A stretch of 64,000 bases of DNA from Pinus tabuliformis (taxonomy: Eukaryota > Streptophyta > Pinopsida > Pinales > Pinaceae). Made by a program: the position numbers and the translations under genes. The notes under the pieces are model-generated. The model was not told the DNA's origin. It did not search any database and saw only the letters and a program-made list of their open reading frames with translations. Positions 21,517 to 33,804 of this stretch are shown one piece after another (position 1 is the first letter of the stretch; every line of letters starts with the position of its first letter). Location: NCBI GenBank assembly GCA_031772625.1, contig CM062819.1:1228935070-1228999069 (forward strand), in the 5' to 3' direction.

Positions 21517-23549
21517 GGTAAAATTTTAAGAACCCCCCCTAAATTTACATATATAATAAATGGGCGAATCTCCATGGTATATAGGAAAAACGGAAGGCGA
21601 TTTTATCAATAATATGATATGTATATATAATCTTTTGGCGAATCTCTCACCAGGCATGGCGAATATTTTACTCAATTATAAAATCTTTTGTTTATTGAAT
21701 ACACAAATGAAATCATTGCATTTCTTTAAATTATCTTTTGAAATCAAAATTACCGAAATTACATATCGATAACCTAGTGGGTGTAGGATAAAGTTCACCC
21801 ATGCCATTCACAGAAAGCATGAGAAAAGACCTCATACTATATATAAAACCAAGAAAAATTCAAATTCATCACTTCTAGGGACCTCGTAACCACCCTGCCA
21901 ATACACAAGTATGTTCCTGTTTGCAATTAGAAAAATTACCCAAATTACAATCTGTTTACTCCAGCATATGCTGGAAAGTTATAGAAGGATGACTAGTGCA
22001 ATCAATCCATTCCTTTTAGCCCTAGATTTGTTTCAGTTTAAAACAGAAGTATACAAATATACTTGTCCAATGTCTATGCTTTAAGCATTCACCTTAAGAT
22101 GTTTTTACAATATAATTTCCTAAGTCTATTTAATATCTTCATTATCATAAAAACCAACCTATATCCATCTTAACTCCACATCTACCACTCTTAGGGGGAT
22201 GAAATCTATTTATCCCTCTGAGCACTTGGTAGACCCAGAATTAATATGGATCTAAGATGATAGAATTTCCCCTTTAAATAGTCTATACTCACATGAATAC
22301 CATGGTATTACAATGGGTCAATACCATGGGTTATCATAAACTTGGAGCTTAAAAATTACTATTAGTAATTTATAAAAATTAATAAAATTAATAGTTGATT
22401 TTTATTTTATTTTTTATTTTAACCAAGCTAAAATGTTTAACATACATTAAATTACAACATCCATTTTTACTCTTGATCGGATCAAATATTTTTTCACTCT
22501 ATTCTAGTTTGCATATCACGATATTTGATACCTCTCGGGGGTTAGTAGATCCAGAGTAAAGATGGATCTATGCTAGTTTAATTCCCCCATTTAAATAGGC
22601 TACATTCCAGGTGAATACCATGGGTCAATACCATGTGCCATTTTGGTGAATACCATGGGTCAATACCATGTGCCATTTTTATTTTTATTAATAATGATAT
22701 TAGGGTTAATAATGTTTTTTTGCATGGTATTAATAACAATTTAGTCCATGGTATTTGTCCCATAGTATTTTTCCCATAGGTTTCACCTAAATATAACGCA
22801 TTTTTTGAGTGTTCGTAAATATAAGGTGACTTATGGAGTAAATATAAAAAAATGTTTTATTTGTTTACCATACCTCACGTTTATTTATATTTTTATTAAT
22901 TTACCATACCTCTTTTACAAATATGGTATTTGGCCCATAGGATTCACTTAAATAAAACCTCTTTCTTGAGCCTTCATAAATAGAATGAGGGTTATGGACT
23001 AAATATAAAAAGAGGTTTTATTTATTTACCATGCGTCTAGTTTATTTATATTTTTATTTATTTACCATACCTTTTGAGTGAGTATAAATAGACGTTTTAT
23101 TTATTTACCATACCTCCACTTTACTTATATTTTTATTTGTTTACACCCTTGCATGTATATAAGGTGACTTATGGAGTAAATATAAAAAATGTTTTATTTA
23201 TTTACCATACCTCTCATTTACTTATATTTTTATTAATTTACCATACCTCTTTTATAAATATGGTATTTGGGCATTTGGCCCATAGGATTCACTTAAATAA
23301 AACCTATTCTTGAAAATGGGCGAATGGATTCACTTAAATAAAAACTGTTCTTGAAAATGGGCGAATGGAAGGTTGTAACTCCTAATTTCAAGGGCTAAAT
23401 TTACCTTTTTTACCCTCTCCCTTAAAATAAGGTGGGCTATTTGAGGTGATTTGTAAAAATGTACTATGATACAAAATATTCGCCCACTAAAAATTTAAAA
23501 CCCCTTAATTTCGCCAAAGGGCGAACATTCGCCCCTAAAATTTTCTATG
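21517..23549. mobile_element. Candidate non-autonomous DNA transposon, about 2.03 kb
   Basis: Identical GGCGAGGGCA sequences flank it at 21,507-21,516 and 23,550-23,559. They make a 9-10 bp target-site duplication, the length typical of Mutator-like elements. Inside, GGGCGAA/TTCGCCC motifs cluster near both ends: about 21,561, 21,637, 21,658 on the left and 23,320, 23,361, 23,481, 23,510, 23,517, 23,528 on the right. This resembles the subterminal protein-binding repeats of plant DNA transposons. The ends share AAAATTTTA only, so terminal inverted repeats are weak. The interior is AT-rich and non-coding, with direct repeats of TTTATTTACCATACCTC and GAATACCATGGGTCAATACC. Confidence 0.5.
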
Positions 23550-23559
23550 GGCGAGGGCA

Positions 23560-24731
23560 TCAATGGAGTCTACAAAAGGCGGTGTGTTGAAGAGTGATAT
23601 GTATTTGCCAAGAATGGTGGCATTTAGACATTGAATGGCCAGATATGTAGAGGACATGACAAAGAAGAGTGCTCATGTAGGAAGTGAATGCAGAATGTGG
23701 AAAGTGGTGGGCTAGTTCTAGGATGCTACGTAGAGTCCACCACTATTGGTCATGCAGAAAAAGATGCAATGATCATCCAAGAAAGTTGGGAGCCCTAACA
23801 CTTCCATATGTTTACACGTGATGGCCTAGTAGAGCAGAATAATGTAGGAAAGAGTCATCTTATTGAAAGTCCGAGAAAAAGCAGAATCTTAAGATTTAGG
23901 GTTTGTTTATTCTATCCAAATATTTTACAAGAAATAAAAAAGTTAGGTTATTGTCAACGATTGCAGCACCATGTTTAGTCATATCAATTTTTTGTATGTC
24001 TAGTCATATCTATTTTAATATGGTTGGATTTTTTTATCCATTAACTTTGAAACATACAACCTTAGTATTCTCTATCCGTTGATTTTTTTGAACAAATATA
24101 TTCGAGTAGATGTTGCAGCTGTGTGACAAATAAATTCAAAAGACATCCCAAAAAATCTCATCATATTAATTGACATCCCGAATAAAAACTCATCATATTA
24201 ATAAATATAACTTAGATCTAAATTAACCAGTTTGTATAGATTTTTGTTTGAATTTTATTTCGCTCAATATACATATGGAGTTGAAATAAATCCATAATAG
24301 TTATTCATGAAATTAGCTTCAAACATTTCAATAATATGAATAATGATAAAAACATATTTTTTTACAAACATAGTAAATTTTTTATAACTTTTAATGTCTG
24401 ACAAAATTGTAGCTATTATTTTTGTGGAGAAAATTTAGAATCAAGTTTCAATAAATGTTACAAAAAATTCCCAAAACATTGGTTTCTCTTCCCATTTTTT
24501 ATTTCCTAAGATTTTCTGAACCACATATCTGAACCACTTTGCCGATGGTTGTGTGTATACCCACCACCAACGACAGGGTACTCCCAGCAGCCCCCTACCA
24601 TAGTTGCGAAGAGAATGCCGTTCCACCATGAGAGTGGGCCAACCGTGTTCTAGTTGGTTTCCAAGATCTCCAACGTTCTAACGAGCAGGCAATAGTCAGC
24701 AAAGTGAAGGATTTTGGCAATGATAGTTGAA
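23560..24731. other. No recognisable feature
   Basis: AT-rich. Minus-strand open frames at 24,441-24,870 show no domain. Confidence 0.45.
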
Positions 24732-25161
24732 TTTTGCAAGAATAGGGAGTGATCTTGAATATCAAAGCCAATCTAGCAGTTGTGGGTTTGTGATTTGTGG
24801 TTATGGTGTCACTGTGGTGTGGAAAACCTATTTTCAAATTGAGCCATGGAGCATATGGCCTATGAAGCAAGGACCAGTGGAGCCTTGAACAAATAGTGAA
24901 ATGTTATTTGAGTAGGGTTAGAAAATAGAGGAACATCATTAGAGCATTTTGCAGGAATAGGGAGTGATCTTGAATATCAAAGTCAATCTAGCAGTTGTGG
25001 GTTTGTGATTTGTGGTTATGGTGTCACTGTGGTGTGGAAAACCTATTGTAAAATCGAGCCATGAAGCATATGGCCGATGAATCAAGGAGCAGTGGAGCCT
25101 TGGAAAAATAGCTAAATGTTATTTGAGTAGGGTTAGAGTATAGAGGAACAACACTGGAGCA
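24732..25161. repeat. 215-bp tandem duplication
   Basis: Two copies (24,732-24,946 and 24,947-25,161) begin TTTTGCA(A/G)GAATAGGGAGTG and contain GGTTATGGTGTCACTGTGG. They differ at roughly 20 sites. Non-coding as far as visible. Confidence 0.9.
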
Positions 25162-25304
25162 TGTAATTCAGAGAGATGTGCTCCATAGCATAAGTATCTA
25201 GCTTGTGTGATGAGCAGCCATGTTAACTAACGTGTAAGATTCTTACTCGATGAAGGAGGACGAAAATGAGTGATTTTTATTAGCCGCTCTGAACAGTGTT
25301 TGGA

Positions 25305-26313
25305 ATAAGTTTCGAATTACAAATACCTCGGAATTTACTTCAACAAAAATCTAAGCTGGAATGGTTGTAAAAGGAAAAGAACTTTGGGGGGTTGGAAAGA
25401 ATTTTATGCTTTTCAAAATAGGTGTAGAGAGGCAAAGTTATGGGATTGGAAAACCACCCAAACTCTTTTTTGGGCTTCTAGTGATTCTGGTGATTCTCTA
25501 TGGTTGTGAACTACGGGCTAGCAGTACATCCAACATGCAATGGAGACAAATTAAGAAAATTCAGAAGCGTTTGATTACAAACAAATTCAAGATTAAAAGT
25601 GCAGTTCATCATGCTATTTTGTTAAGTGAAATAGGGATTGCTCCTATTGAAGCAATTGCTATGGTGTGAGTCATAAGGTATTTAAAAAAAAAGGAGCAAA
25701 TGGAAGAGGGTAGATGGCCTAAGGTTGTCTTTAGTGATAGATTGTGCAAGAGCAAAAAAACTTGGATGTAACAAAATAACAAATGGTTTAGTAAATGGGG
25801 TATTTACTTGAACGTGTGTCCCATAAACAACAAATAGATGAAAACTTTTGTTATGGAAAAGTTCCACAAGCCTACTTGGGATAAGGAGCTAGGAATAAAG
25901 AAAAAATACTATATTGAAGTGTTTAATTTCACTCATAGTCATCAAATAAAAGTATACGTAGAGGCCAATATCTCTTGGAGAGACAAAATTCTCACTGCTC
26001 AGTTAAGGACTAATTCTTATCAACCTTGTTGTGAAACAAAGCGTTGGAAAAGGCCAAAAGAAGTGTGGGAGTAAAGAGTATGCATTTTTTGTTCTTCCGG
26101 AAAAGTGGAAACAGAAAAACATTTCATTTTAGAATGTGAGGCCGTCAAAGACAACAGGGAAAATTATGCAGATACGCTAGTAGCTATCTCTTGGGATAAT
26201 CTATTTAGCAAGGGGTTTTTTGAGAAGCTCAGAACATTTATTTTGAAGCTTCACAGAAAAATGGCCGAATACATCAAACATGATGAAACAATCTATCCTA
26301 TGAGCTATCTTTA
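25305..26313 (+). pseudogene. LINE fragment, second family: RT C-terminus + zinc finger
   Basis: The C-terminal part of a non-LTR reverse transcriptase, unlike LINE-A. It reads NYKYLGIYFNKNLSW, then GGWKEFYAFQNRC and KLWDWK. After a frame change come ILYGCELRASS, WRQIKKIQKRLI and IGIAPIEAIAM. Still further are PTWDKELGIKKKYYIEVFNF and a finger CIFCSSGKVETEKHFILEC (C-x2-C-x9-H-x4-C). The YLGI..F, GGW..FY and V/I-LYGCE..A blocks are typical of the thumb and following region of RTE/Jockey-like plant elements. The catalytic FADD part is upstream and missing, so this is a 5'-truncated or cut copy. The family assignment is from memory of related proteins. Confidence 0.72.
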
Positions 26314-26755
26314 ACCTCGTAAAAGTTAAATAATTTCTTTCTTTCTTCAAAAAGAAACTCATAAAGAGAACCCCTTCGACCTAATTATACATGTACATGC
26401 ATTTTCTGGTGGTTTTATCATTCCAACTCCCCGAGGCTCCACAATTTAGTGTAATTAATGCGCTTGGATGTAGTGACTCGTGAATACATAATGGATTGGA
26501 AATTTACCAAACCCATTGAATTCCATCCCCTTATTTCAAACTTGGTTCAACCAGGAAAAGTTTCAAAATGATACTGCGAGGGGTGCGAGAATTTCACTAG
26601 TCACCATTTTGGCGGGAGCATCAGGATTATCTTGAACAACATCAACAATAAAGAAATGATTCACTTCACAGTGTTTCATTCCATTTTATTACTTATGTAT
26701 AGAGGAATACCCGAGCACGTTCTTCCGAGCTATCGGTTTCTAAATCCCTTGAAGG
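26314..26755. other. No recognisable feature
   Basis: Includes a CTTTCTTTCTTC run at about 26,336-26,348 just after the LINE fragment. Nothing coding recognised. Confidence 0.45.
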
Positions 26756-27212
26756 ATGTTCAGCAATAGCTATGAAATCTTGCTTCAAAAAATGAAGATA
26801 AGTATATTCACTATTTCCACAACGCCATCAGAGCCCCCATTTTCTTGGTCGCCCATGCAACTTGTCACCGATCTGCTGGAATGGCTGGACAGGCAGAGGG
26901 AAGCCTCTATGGTGCTTGTGTCTTTCGGCAGTGAGACATTCCTATTGGCAGAGCAATCTTGCGACTCGCGAGATAGTGCATCGCTTGGAGAAGAGCGGGG
27001 TCATGTTCCTCTAGTGAATGCACATTCCAAGGTACCTGGACGATCCATGGAGCTCCTTCTCGAGTGATTCGAGACTTAAACCCAGGACTGTGATTAGTGA
27101 TCCGGGGTTGGGTGACGTAGGTGCAAATAGTCTCGCACCCCTCGGTGGGTGTGTATTTGAGCCACTGAGGGTGGAGCTCCGCTATGGAGTCACTACGCTA
27201 TGGATTGGCCCA
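26756..27212 (+). pseudogene. UDP-glycosyltransferase (UGT) fragment
   Basis: The reading gives SEPPFSWSPMQLVTDLLEWL, then DRQREASMVLVSFGSETFLL and AEQ (about 26,835-26,960). This is the segment where UGTs enter their sugar-donor domain (WLDxQ...SVVxVSFGS). After a frame change HRLEKSGVMFL is followed by two stops where FLWVxR is expected. VISDPGLGDVGANSLAPLG may then be the loop before the PSPG box. The PSPG box itself is absent. It lies on the opposite strand from the other UGT scrap (21.1-21.5 kb) and overlaps it only at the EWLDR segment, so they need not come from one gene. Confidence 0.68.
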
Positions 27213-28034
27213 TAAGCCTTAGAAGGTTTGAATGCCCGCCAATTAACAATAGAATTGAAGGTAAGAATAGAGATCGAAAGGGAAGACAATGGCTCTTTTA
27301 ATAAAGAAAGCATGTGAAAAGTAGTGAAAATGGTAACAATGGAAGAGGTGGGGAAGAGCATGAGATCAAAAGCTCAGAGACCAGATATATTCTAGTGGAA
27401 AATACTGCGAAACAACTGAGTTACATCCACAACTTCGTCCAACAACTCGAATCTGCAGCAGATTTTAGAATCCTTCTCACGGCACATATTCCAGCCACAA
27501 TCGTTCAAGTTGGAGTTTGATTCCGATAATGAGAATGCTGAATTCATTAACAACATGAAAGTGTATACTTTTATTCTAGAATAAAGTGAAAGTGTATATT
27601 TTTATTAAGTGAATTCACTGATATTATTAAGTGTATATTTTTATTTTAAATATACGAATAAAAAAAAATTATTTTTTATTACGCCAATAGGCGTCCCCCC
27701 TATCAGAATCGGCAAGTTAATCATTTTCTTAATTAATCTTTTTGATCAAATGGCCTGAATTGAAAGATTCCAGTATATTCTCATAGTCGTCACTAAATCA
27801 ATGAATGAAATTCGCTACAGTAACTTTCTTGCATGTCTAGAACACATGTTTAGACCATACTTAAATTATATTTTTACAAAGCATGATTAAAAATTTACTG
27901 TGCCTCTTGTTGATAACCATGTATGTAGGATTAAGAAAAAATGAAATAAAAAAATTAGAGTTGAACACCCGTCTTTCACGGTGGCTTTGAAAGTGGTCTC
28001 TTTGGATTCTGAAACGTATGCATGGTTGAAGCAT
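27213..28034. other. No recognisable feature
   Basis: An open frame at 27,314-27,520 (+) shows no known domain. The rest is AT-rich. Confidence 0.4.
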
Positions 28035-28223
28035 AAGGACACGTTTTGATCCATTACAATGACGGTTGAAGGATTTATGCCCGACAATCATCCATGACCA
28101 TGACAATGAGGTATCTAGGCATAAATTCGAGTAATAAGGACATGTTTCATGCATTATAATGATGGTTGAAGCATTTGTGCCTGACAATCATCAATAACCA
28201 CGACAATGAGGTATGTAGGCATC
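28035..28223. repeat. 101-bp tandem duplication
   Basis: AAGGACA..TTTTGATCCATT and AAGGACATGTTTCATGCATT start two copies, at 28,035 and 28,136. Both contain GACAATCATC and GACAATGAGGTAT. Confidence 0.85.
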
Positions 28224-28373
28224 GATCGATGAAACATTTCTTTAATTCAATTACGTACAGTCGAAATATGAAACATTCTGCCTATTCGTATTCTCCTCTG
28301 CCAGGGGTTTTGAGTTTTTAGTTACATTACAAAAGTTCGAACCTCATAGTATGTCCCATTCGATATATTATAA

Positions 28374-28995
28374 TCAAACGCTCTGTGGATGCATGCGTTT
28401 CTTTGTTAGCATTTAAGGTTGTTGGAATTGTTGAAGGATAACTGGAATGTTGGCTTCTCTCAGCTTCTATCTGGTAAAAAAGGTGGCAAATCTCATTGTG
28501 TTTTTAATTGTTTCCAAGCTCTCGCAGCTGTCTCTGATAATTTGGTGTAGTTCATGTCTGATTGAATTATTCCCTACTATTTTTTTAGGTTTCAGCATTG
28601 GAGAAACACTTTCTCAGTGATTGTCAAACGCTCCGTGGATGCATGCATTTCTTTGTTAGCACTTAAGGTTGTTGGAATTGTTGAAGGATAACTGGAATGT
28701 TGGCTTCTCTCGGCTTCTATCTGGTAAAAAAGGTGGCAAATCTCATTGCATTTTTAATTGTTTCCAAGCTCTCGCGGTTGTCTCTGATAATTTGGTGTAG
28801 TTCTTGTCTGATTGAATTATTCCCTACTATTTTTCAAGTTTCAGCATTGGAGAAACGCTTTCTCAATGATTGCGTTTTTAATTGTTTCCATGCTCTCGCA
28901 GTTGTCTCTGATAATTTGGTGTAGTTCGTGTGTGATTCAATTATTCCTTACTATTTTTTCAGGTTTCAAAGGCATTCAAAAATCGATCTTACAGG
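28374..28995. repeat. 250-bp tandem repeat, 2.5 copies
   Basis: Copies start with TCAAACGCTC at 28,374 and 28,624. A third partial copy (about 28,871-28,995) begins at GTTTTTAATTGTTTCC. All three carry CTGATAATTTGGTGTAGTTC and TTTCAGCATTGG- or TTTCAAAGGCATT-type ends. The last ends TTACAGGTATGT, which resembles a strong splice donor, so the block could once have been exonic. No protein was recognised. Confidence 0.88.
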
Positions 28996-29429
28996 TATGT
29001 ACAGTTTTTCTTTCCGCGATATTTTTCCACTTTAATTCAAATGAGATGACTAGCCCGTAGAAAAAAAAGAAGGGAATCGATTGTGTATAAAATCTTCATG
29101 ATATCACTAGCCCATAGAAAAAATAAGGTTCTGGTCTTTCTTTTAAACGCTCTCCTAAAAGTTATTGCTTCTGTGGCATTGATCTTCTCCCAAAATATCG
29201 GGACTTAAAATCACTTCACAACCTTTACAAAACCTTAAATCACACATATATAAGCTTCCCCTTACAAAACCTTTGGTTACATATGTTTTTAACACATAAA
29301 TCTCCTATCGACGCATATTTCCTTATAAACCATTTACAAAGGAAAGTGCCCGCATAAACATACCTTTCCGCCCTTCCATACAGCCTTGTCATGTTACCCG
29401 AGGTTTAACCTCATCGCAATCGGCCAATC

Positions 29430-29478
<49 letters not shown>

Positions 29479-29506
29479 TGTATGTATGTATGTATGTATG
29501 TATGTA
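29430..29506. repeat. (TA)n(TGTA)n compound microsatellite
   Basis: A TA run of about 20 bp followed by about 13 TATG units. Confidence 0.97.
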
Positions 29507-29756
29507 TCTTCATCGCCCCTTCTACTCCGATATGTGATATTGGAGCATTAACGTATGTTTTAACATTAAACCACTTTAACAGAAATATATGGATTACACA
29601 AGAAACCCTCTGTGAATCATATATATAGCGGATCTCAAATTTTATAGATTCACCACTATACGCCCATCGGTTCCTAGTCTCCAAACCTTTCCATTGCGCA
29701 CTCTAATCTACGCATCCTTCGATTATGATTTGCGATCAGATCTTGACTGTTGATCC

Positions 29757-30280
29757 GATCTGCGATCCGACACTTGAGATTAAGCCGCACAATCGCATAT
29801 TGCTCAAGCTCAATGCCATACTCCTTTGGCTTCCATACGCTGATCCAATATATTTACGGACCCGATAGGGATATAAACCATTCCTTATAATATTTCAAGT
29901 GCGACAGTTGATTCCTACTATGTTTTTCACCGTTTGTTTGTGTAATTTGGTTTTCCACTTGCGGGAGTTAAACTGTATAATGAGCCCATCGATGCAATAT
30001 TTCTCCTTCTCGATTTGATCTGCGATCCAATGGTGCAGATTAACTCGCGCGATCGCATATTGCTCAACCTCAATGCCAAACTCCTTCCGCTTCCATACTT
30101 TGATCCGATATCTTTACGGACCCCATAGGGATATAAACCATTCCTTATAATATTTCAAGTCCGGCACTTGGTTCCGACTATGTTTTTCACTGTTTCTTAG
30201 TGTAATTGGGTTTTCCGCTTGGGGGAGTTAAATTGTATAATGACCCCGTTGATGTGATATTTCGCCTTCTCGATTTGATC
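29757..30280. repeat. Repeat family R2, 260-bp tandem duplication
   Basis: Copies start GATCTGCGATCC at 29,757 and 30,017. They share CGCATATTGCTCAA, TTTACGGACCC, ATAGGGATATAAACC and GGGAGTTAAA. Pieces resemble the 48.3-49.1 kb block (ACGGA(C/G)CC..T(A/C)GGG and CGCAATCGG), hence one family. Confidence 0.8.
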
Positions 30281-30536
30281 TCAGCCGTTGATCTTCCCAG
30301 ATCTAACGTTTGTTGAGCATCAATCTTCACTCCTCCACTCGTTCCTTTTACTTAGAATTTATGTTAAGTCTTCATTTTTTCTCTTCTTTAAAGGTTTCGT
30401 CCCACTGTTGTTTTTCCACGCACTCTTCCTCCTGAGCTTTGATTGGTCCTTCTAATGTATTCAACACCCCATCTCTATCCTCCTCTTTATGTATTCTCAG
30501 TGTGATTGTTGCACTTCACCTGCACACATATACATA

Positions 30537-30539
30537 TAC

Positions 30540-30620
<81 letters not shown>
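30537..30620. repeat. (AT)n(AC)n microsatellite
   Basis: An AT run of about 60 bp followed by about 16 bp of CA repeats. Confidence 0.97.
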
Positions 30621-30865
30621 ATTATATAGTTCGTTCATCATGCACCATTCGATGCTTACACTTATTCAATTTTGGATTAAATCTCTGGACATATATATAA
30701 ATCAATACATAATTACAAAGTAAGTGTAAGCAATGCAATTTCTCTGTGACACTTTATAAGTATTTCATCATTACTTATGTTTCTTGCATTTATACACAAA
30801 TTATTAGTTTGGAAATCATAAGGTTCAACAGTCTCAACTATTGCTTCACATATCAACTCTTCAAA

Positions 30866-31271
30866 CTAAACTTCATCTCCTTCTTGCACAACAACTTGTT
30901 CCTGTGTTGTCACAGTTTCAAATATCAATGTATTATCAAATTCTTTATGTTGCAATAAATCATTGCTTCTCTCATTTAACAAACATTCTCCATCCTCCTT
31001 TACTTGAGAGTTTTTTATCTTCTGAAAGATACTTCTCCATACTTCTAACAACTTCAAAAGATTGGTCATCCTCTGTAAAACACTCCTCTGTTAGTGTTCC
31101 TTCTCCCAAGGTTAAATCATCTGCATAGGTTCCTTCTTGCTTAACATCTTTCAGCAGATGTCCTTCCTTCTTAGTGTCTGTCTCAACAGCTTCCATGGCT
31201 ATTTGCACTGTGTCTATCATCATGGTGGATTCATGATCCTTTACTATGTTTTCAGTTATTTCAGTTAACAT
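30866..31271 (-). pseudogene. Unrecognised acidic protein, frameshifted
   Basis: From ATG at 31,271 an open frame gives MLTEITENIVKDHESTMMID, then a Glu/Asp/Thr-rich sequence (KEGHLLKDVKQEG, LGEGTLTEECFTEDD) to about 31,000. An overlapping frame then carries the same character on to 30,866 (VKEDGECLLNERSNDLLQHK ... VQEGDEV). Together they suggest one acidic protein of about 130 residues with a single frameshift. There is no known domain, signal peptide or membrane segment. Its start is about 130 bp from the F-box start on the other strand, so the two could have shared a promoter. Confidence 0.35.
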
Positions 31272-31404
31272 GGTCTCAACAAAATGGAAAATTGTGTGTG
31301 GTAAATTATGTATTTATGTTACTTTTAATTTTATTCAACATTAAATTGTTTTGTTGATATCAAATGCCTTTTTTTATACTGTTAGGTGATTTCACTGTTT
31401 CATC

Positions 31405-32597
31405 ATGGATCCATCTATTTTGAGTTCTCTTCCATTCGAAGTTCTTGAAATTGTCTTGTTGTGGCTCCCTTTATTGGTTGTAATAAGTTTGGCACTGTAT
31501 GTAAAAAATGGAAGAATGCTTTGCATAACCCTTCTTTCTTTTTACGTTGCAAGAATGTCTCCACGAACCAATTTGGATTTCTTGTTTGTTTCCTCAATAG
31601 TGAAGACAATTGTTTTGCTGCCCAATACCTTAATCAGAATGGCCACATATATCAATATCATTTTGGATTCATAGATTCAAGATACAGAGTAGAGTGTGTT
31701 GTTGTACCAATAGTGGTTTTATCCTTACCAACAGAATTCTCCCAAACACACAACTATTTTGTAATGAATCCATTCACAAAGGTATTTAAAAACATAAGGC
31801 TGGTACGAATTGGAGACTCAGGGTTCTTTTCATTATTGGAAAATGTAAGCAGCAGAAAATATGACTGGGTTGTTCTAAAACATATCTATGACAGAATGCA
31901 GTCTGAATTTTATGTTTGTAGTAGTCTTGATAGGGTATGGCAAAGGGCTACTATTCCATTTGGTGGAACTTCACCCCCCAAGAATGTAGTGTTTTATAAA
32001 AGTAAATTGTTTTGGTTGTATCTCAACAAGGAGTATGAAGATTATCCTTGGTACAAGTATACAATCTACTGGTTTGACGCAACAAAAAATGAGTGGGGTT
32101 TTTCATTTGTTCCAATCAGTGACATACGTTGTATATCGTTAGCAATATACATGAATAAGTTGATATGCCTTGTCAATGATGGGTCCACTTCTGTATGGTC
32201 AATTGAAAAATTAGATCATTTCCAATTTGGTCAATCATGTTTTGAATGAAGAATTGACTACTTTGAAGATGATTGGGGTTTCAGATGGAAGTTGTTGGAA
32301 GAAATTTCTGCAGATATAAATAGCAAATGTCCTGGCTATCTTCTGTTGCGAACAATCCATGGTCTGGTTCTTATGTGCAACTGCAGTGAAGTTCCTTTCC
32401 TATTATATGACATGGTAACTCGCATCTGTTTTCCAATAGATATTGATAATTCAACTAATGAGCATATGTCTCGATTTTGGTACCCAACACAAGAGGACTG
32501 CAATGATCTGATTGAGTATGGAGATTTTTTTGCAATTGCTGCCCGTATGGATTCTGTTGATGAGATTCCACCATTGGATATGGTGATGGATTCTTAG
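31405..32597 (+). pseudogene. F-box protein pseudogene
   Basis: F-box proteins select substrates for SCF ubiquitin ligases. The N-terminus (from ATG 31,405) is MDPSILSSLPFEVLEIVLLW, followed after a one-base frameshift near 31,465 by FGTVCKKWKNALHNPSFF. This is a standard F-box of about 40 residues (LPxEVLxxILxxLP...VCKxWxxxxxxPxFF). The following 350 residues have the Trp/Tyr/Phe-rich alternating pattern of the substrate-binding C-terminal halves of plant F-box/kelch-like proteins (WVVLKHIYD, YYTIYWFDATKNEWGF-like, WYPTQEDC). A single in-frame TGA at about 32,247-32,249 interrupts the frame, which reopens in phase to 32,597. Total length, about 398 codons, is normal. Two lesions only, so decay is recent. 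Confidence 0.8.
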
Positions 32598-33228
32598 GAT
32601 ATTAGTATTCTTAGGAGTTCTTATAAATATTTCCATTTTATATACTCTCTATGGTTGTGGAAATATTTCCATTTTTGCCTCTATACATACTGTGTCTTTA
32701 TGGTAATACTTTAAAATTATGTTTGTATCGATCTTTGTGATGTAAAATATTTAATATTGTTTCCGCTAAAGTTTTCTTATTTACATTTAGATGTTTCTCG
32801 ATGTTATTCTTTTTTCTTTGTTTGTATAATTATAATTTCTATGATTTATGTTATACATTATATTTGTAATGGTTTTTTTCATTGATTCTCAAGCAATTTT
32901 ATATGTTTATGTTCATTTCAATATTTATATTTATATTTTCATAGTATATATAGTTCCAAATTTTTAGATTCTTGTGTCGCAATAGTATGGGTTCCATTTT
33001 GAATATAAGATGATACATGGAAATTTAGACTTCTTTTTTTATTTGAGCCATTTGGAAGAATTCATTTGTTTTTTTTGCCATTTTGAAATTTTTTGTTTTT
33101 GTTTTTAGGCATTTGGAAAAAGCCTTATACATTTTCATAAGTTTATATGGTTGGAAAAAAATAAGATATACACTTTTTATGTTCCATTTTTATGATTGCA
33201 TAATGAATAATTATTATTCATTGTAGAC
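32598..33228. other. AT-rich spacer
   Basis: T-rich DNA between the F-box pseudogene and the Helitron. No Helitron 5' terminus (TC...) could be fixed. Confidence 0.5.
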
Positions 33229-33804
33229 ATGTCATCTGAAGGCACAAGCATGCGTGCAAGAAAAAGAAATTCGTCATCACAATCACGTGAGAGGTCTAAT
33301 GAAAGTCGTCATTTGTGGTATCAAAAAAATAAGGATGCGATAAATGAGCATAGGAGAGCTACATATAAGAGAAAATCGAGTGAAGGCACTCTTCAAAATG
33401 GTTCTATAGTTCCTTGTTAGTATCATAGTATGGACGATATAATGGAAAGAACATTTCCTGTTGATAGTTCATTATCAGGATATACTCCTCCTCAGCATAG
33501 TGCTTTTGTTCGATGCTCTTCTAAAAATGTTCATAACATTGGGGAAACATCTTGCAATTGGGAAGAACGCCATATCAATATTGTGCATGCAAATGTCCAC
33601 CCTAACCCTTCCATGTGTTCAATTGCATGTTCTGATGGCCAAAGGTTGCAAATAAGACATGGTCGAGGTAACGATGACTTTTTGTGTGATGATTTGAATG
33701 AAGTTTACTTGGCCATTTGTTTGATAATTTGGATTCAGCTGCTTGAAACAAAAGACCTTCAAATCTCGCTTCTCAAAGTAATATGGTCCCACCAAGAGAA
33801 TTAG
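33229..33804 (+). pseudogene. Helitron transposase N-terminal exon(s)
   Basis: From ATG 33,229: MSSEGTSMRARKRNSSSQSR, then RHLWYQKNKDAINEHRRATY and KRK. This is the basic N-terminus usual in plant Helitron proteins. A TAG at 33,418 interrupts, after which the frame continues with MDDIMERTFPVD and NIGETSCNWEERHINIVHAN. The section ends near 33,804. Confidence 0.65.

Noticed and set aside
21058..27212. One UGT gene split by an inversion
   Set aside because: The two UGT scraps are on opposite strands and overlap at the EWLDR segment, so they are better explained as separate fragments.
29386..29684. Open frames reading YVCMYVCM or THTYIHTYIH
   Set aside because: They are translations of the TATG microsatellite.
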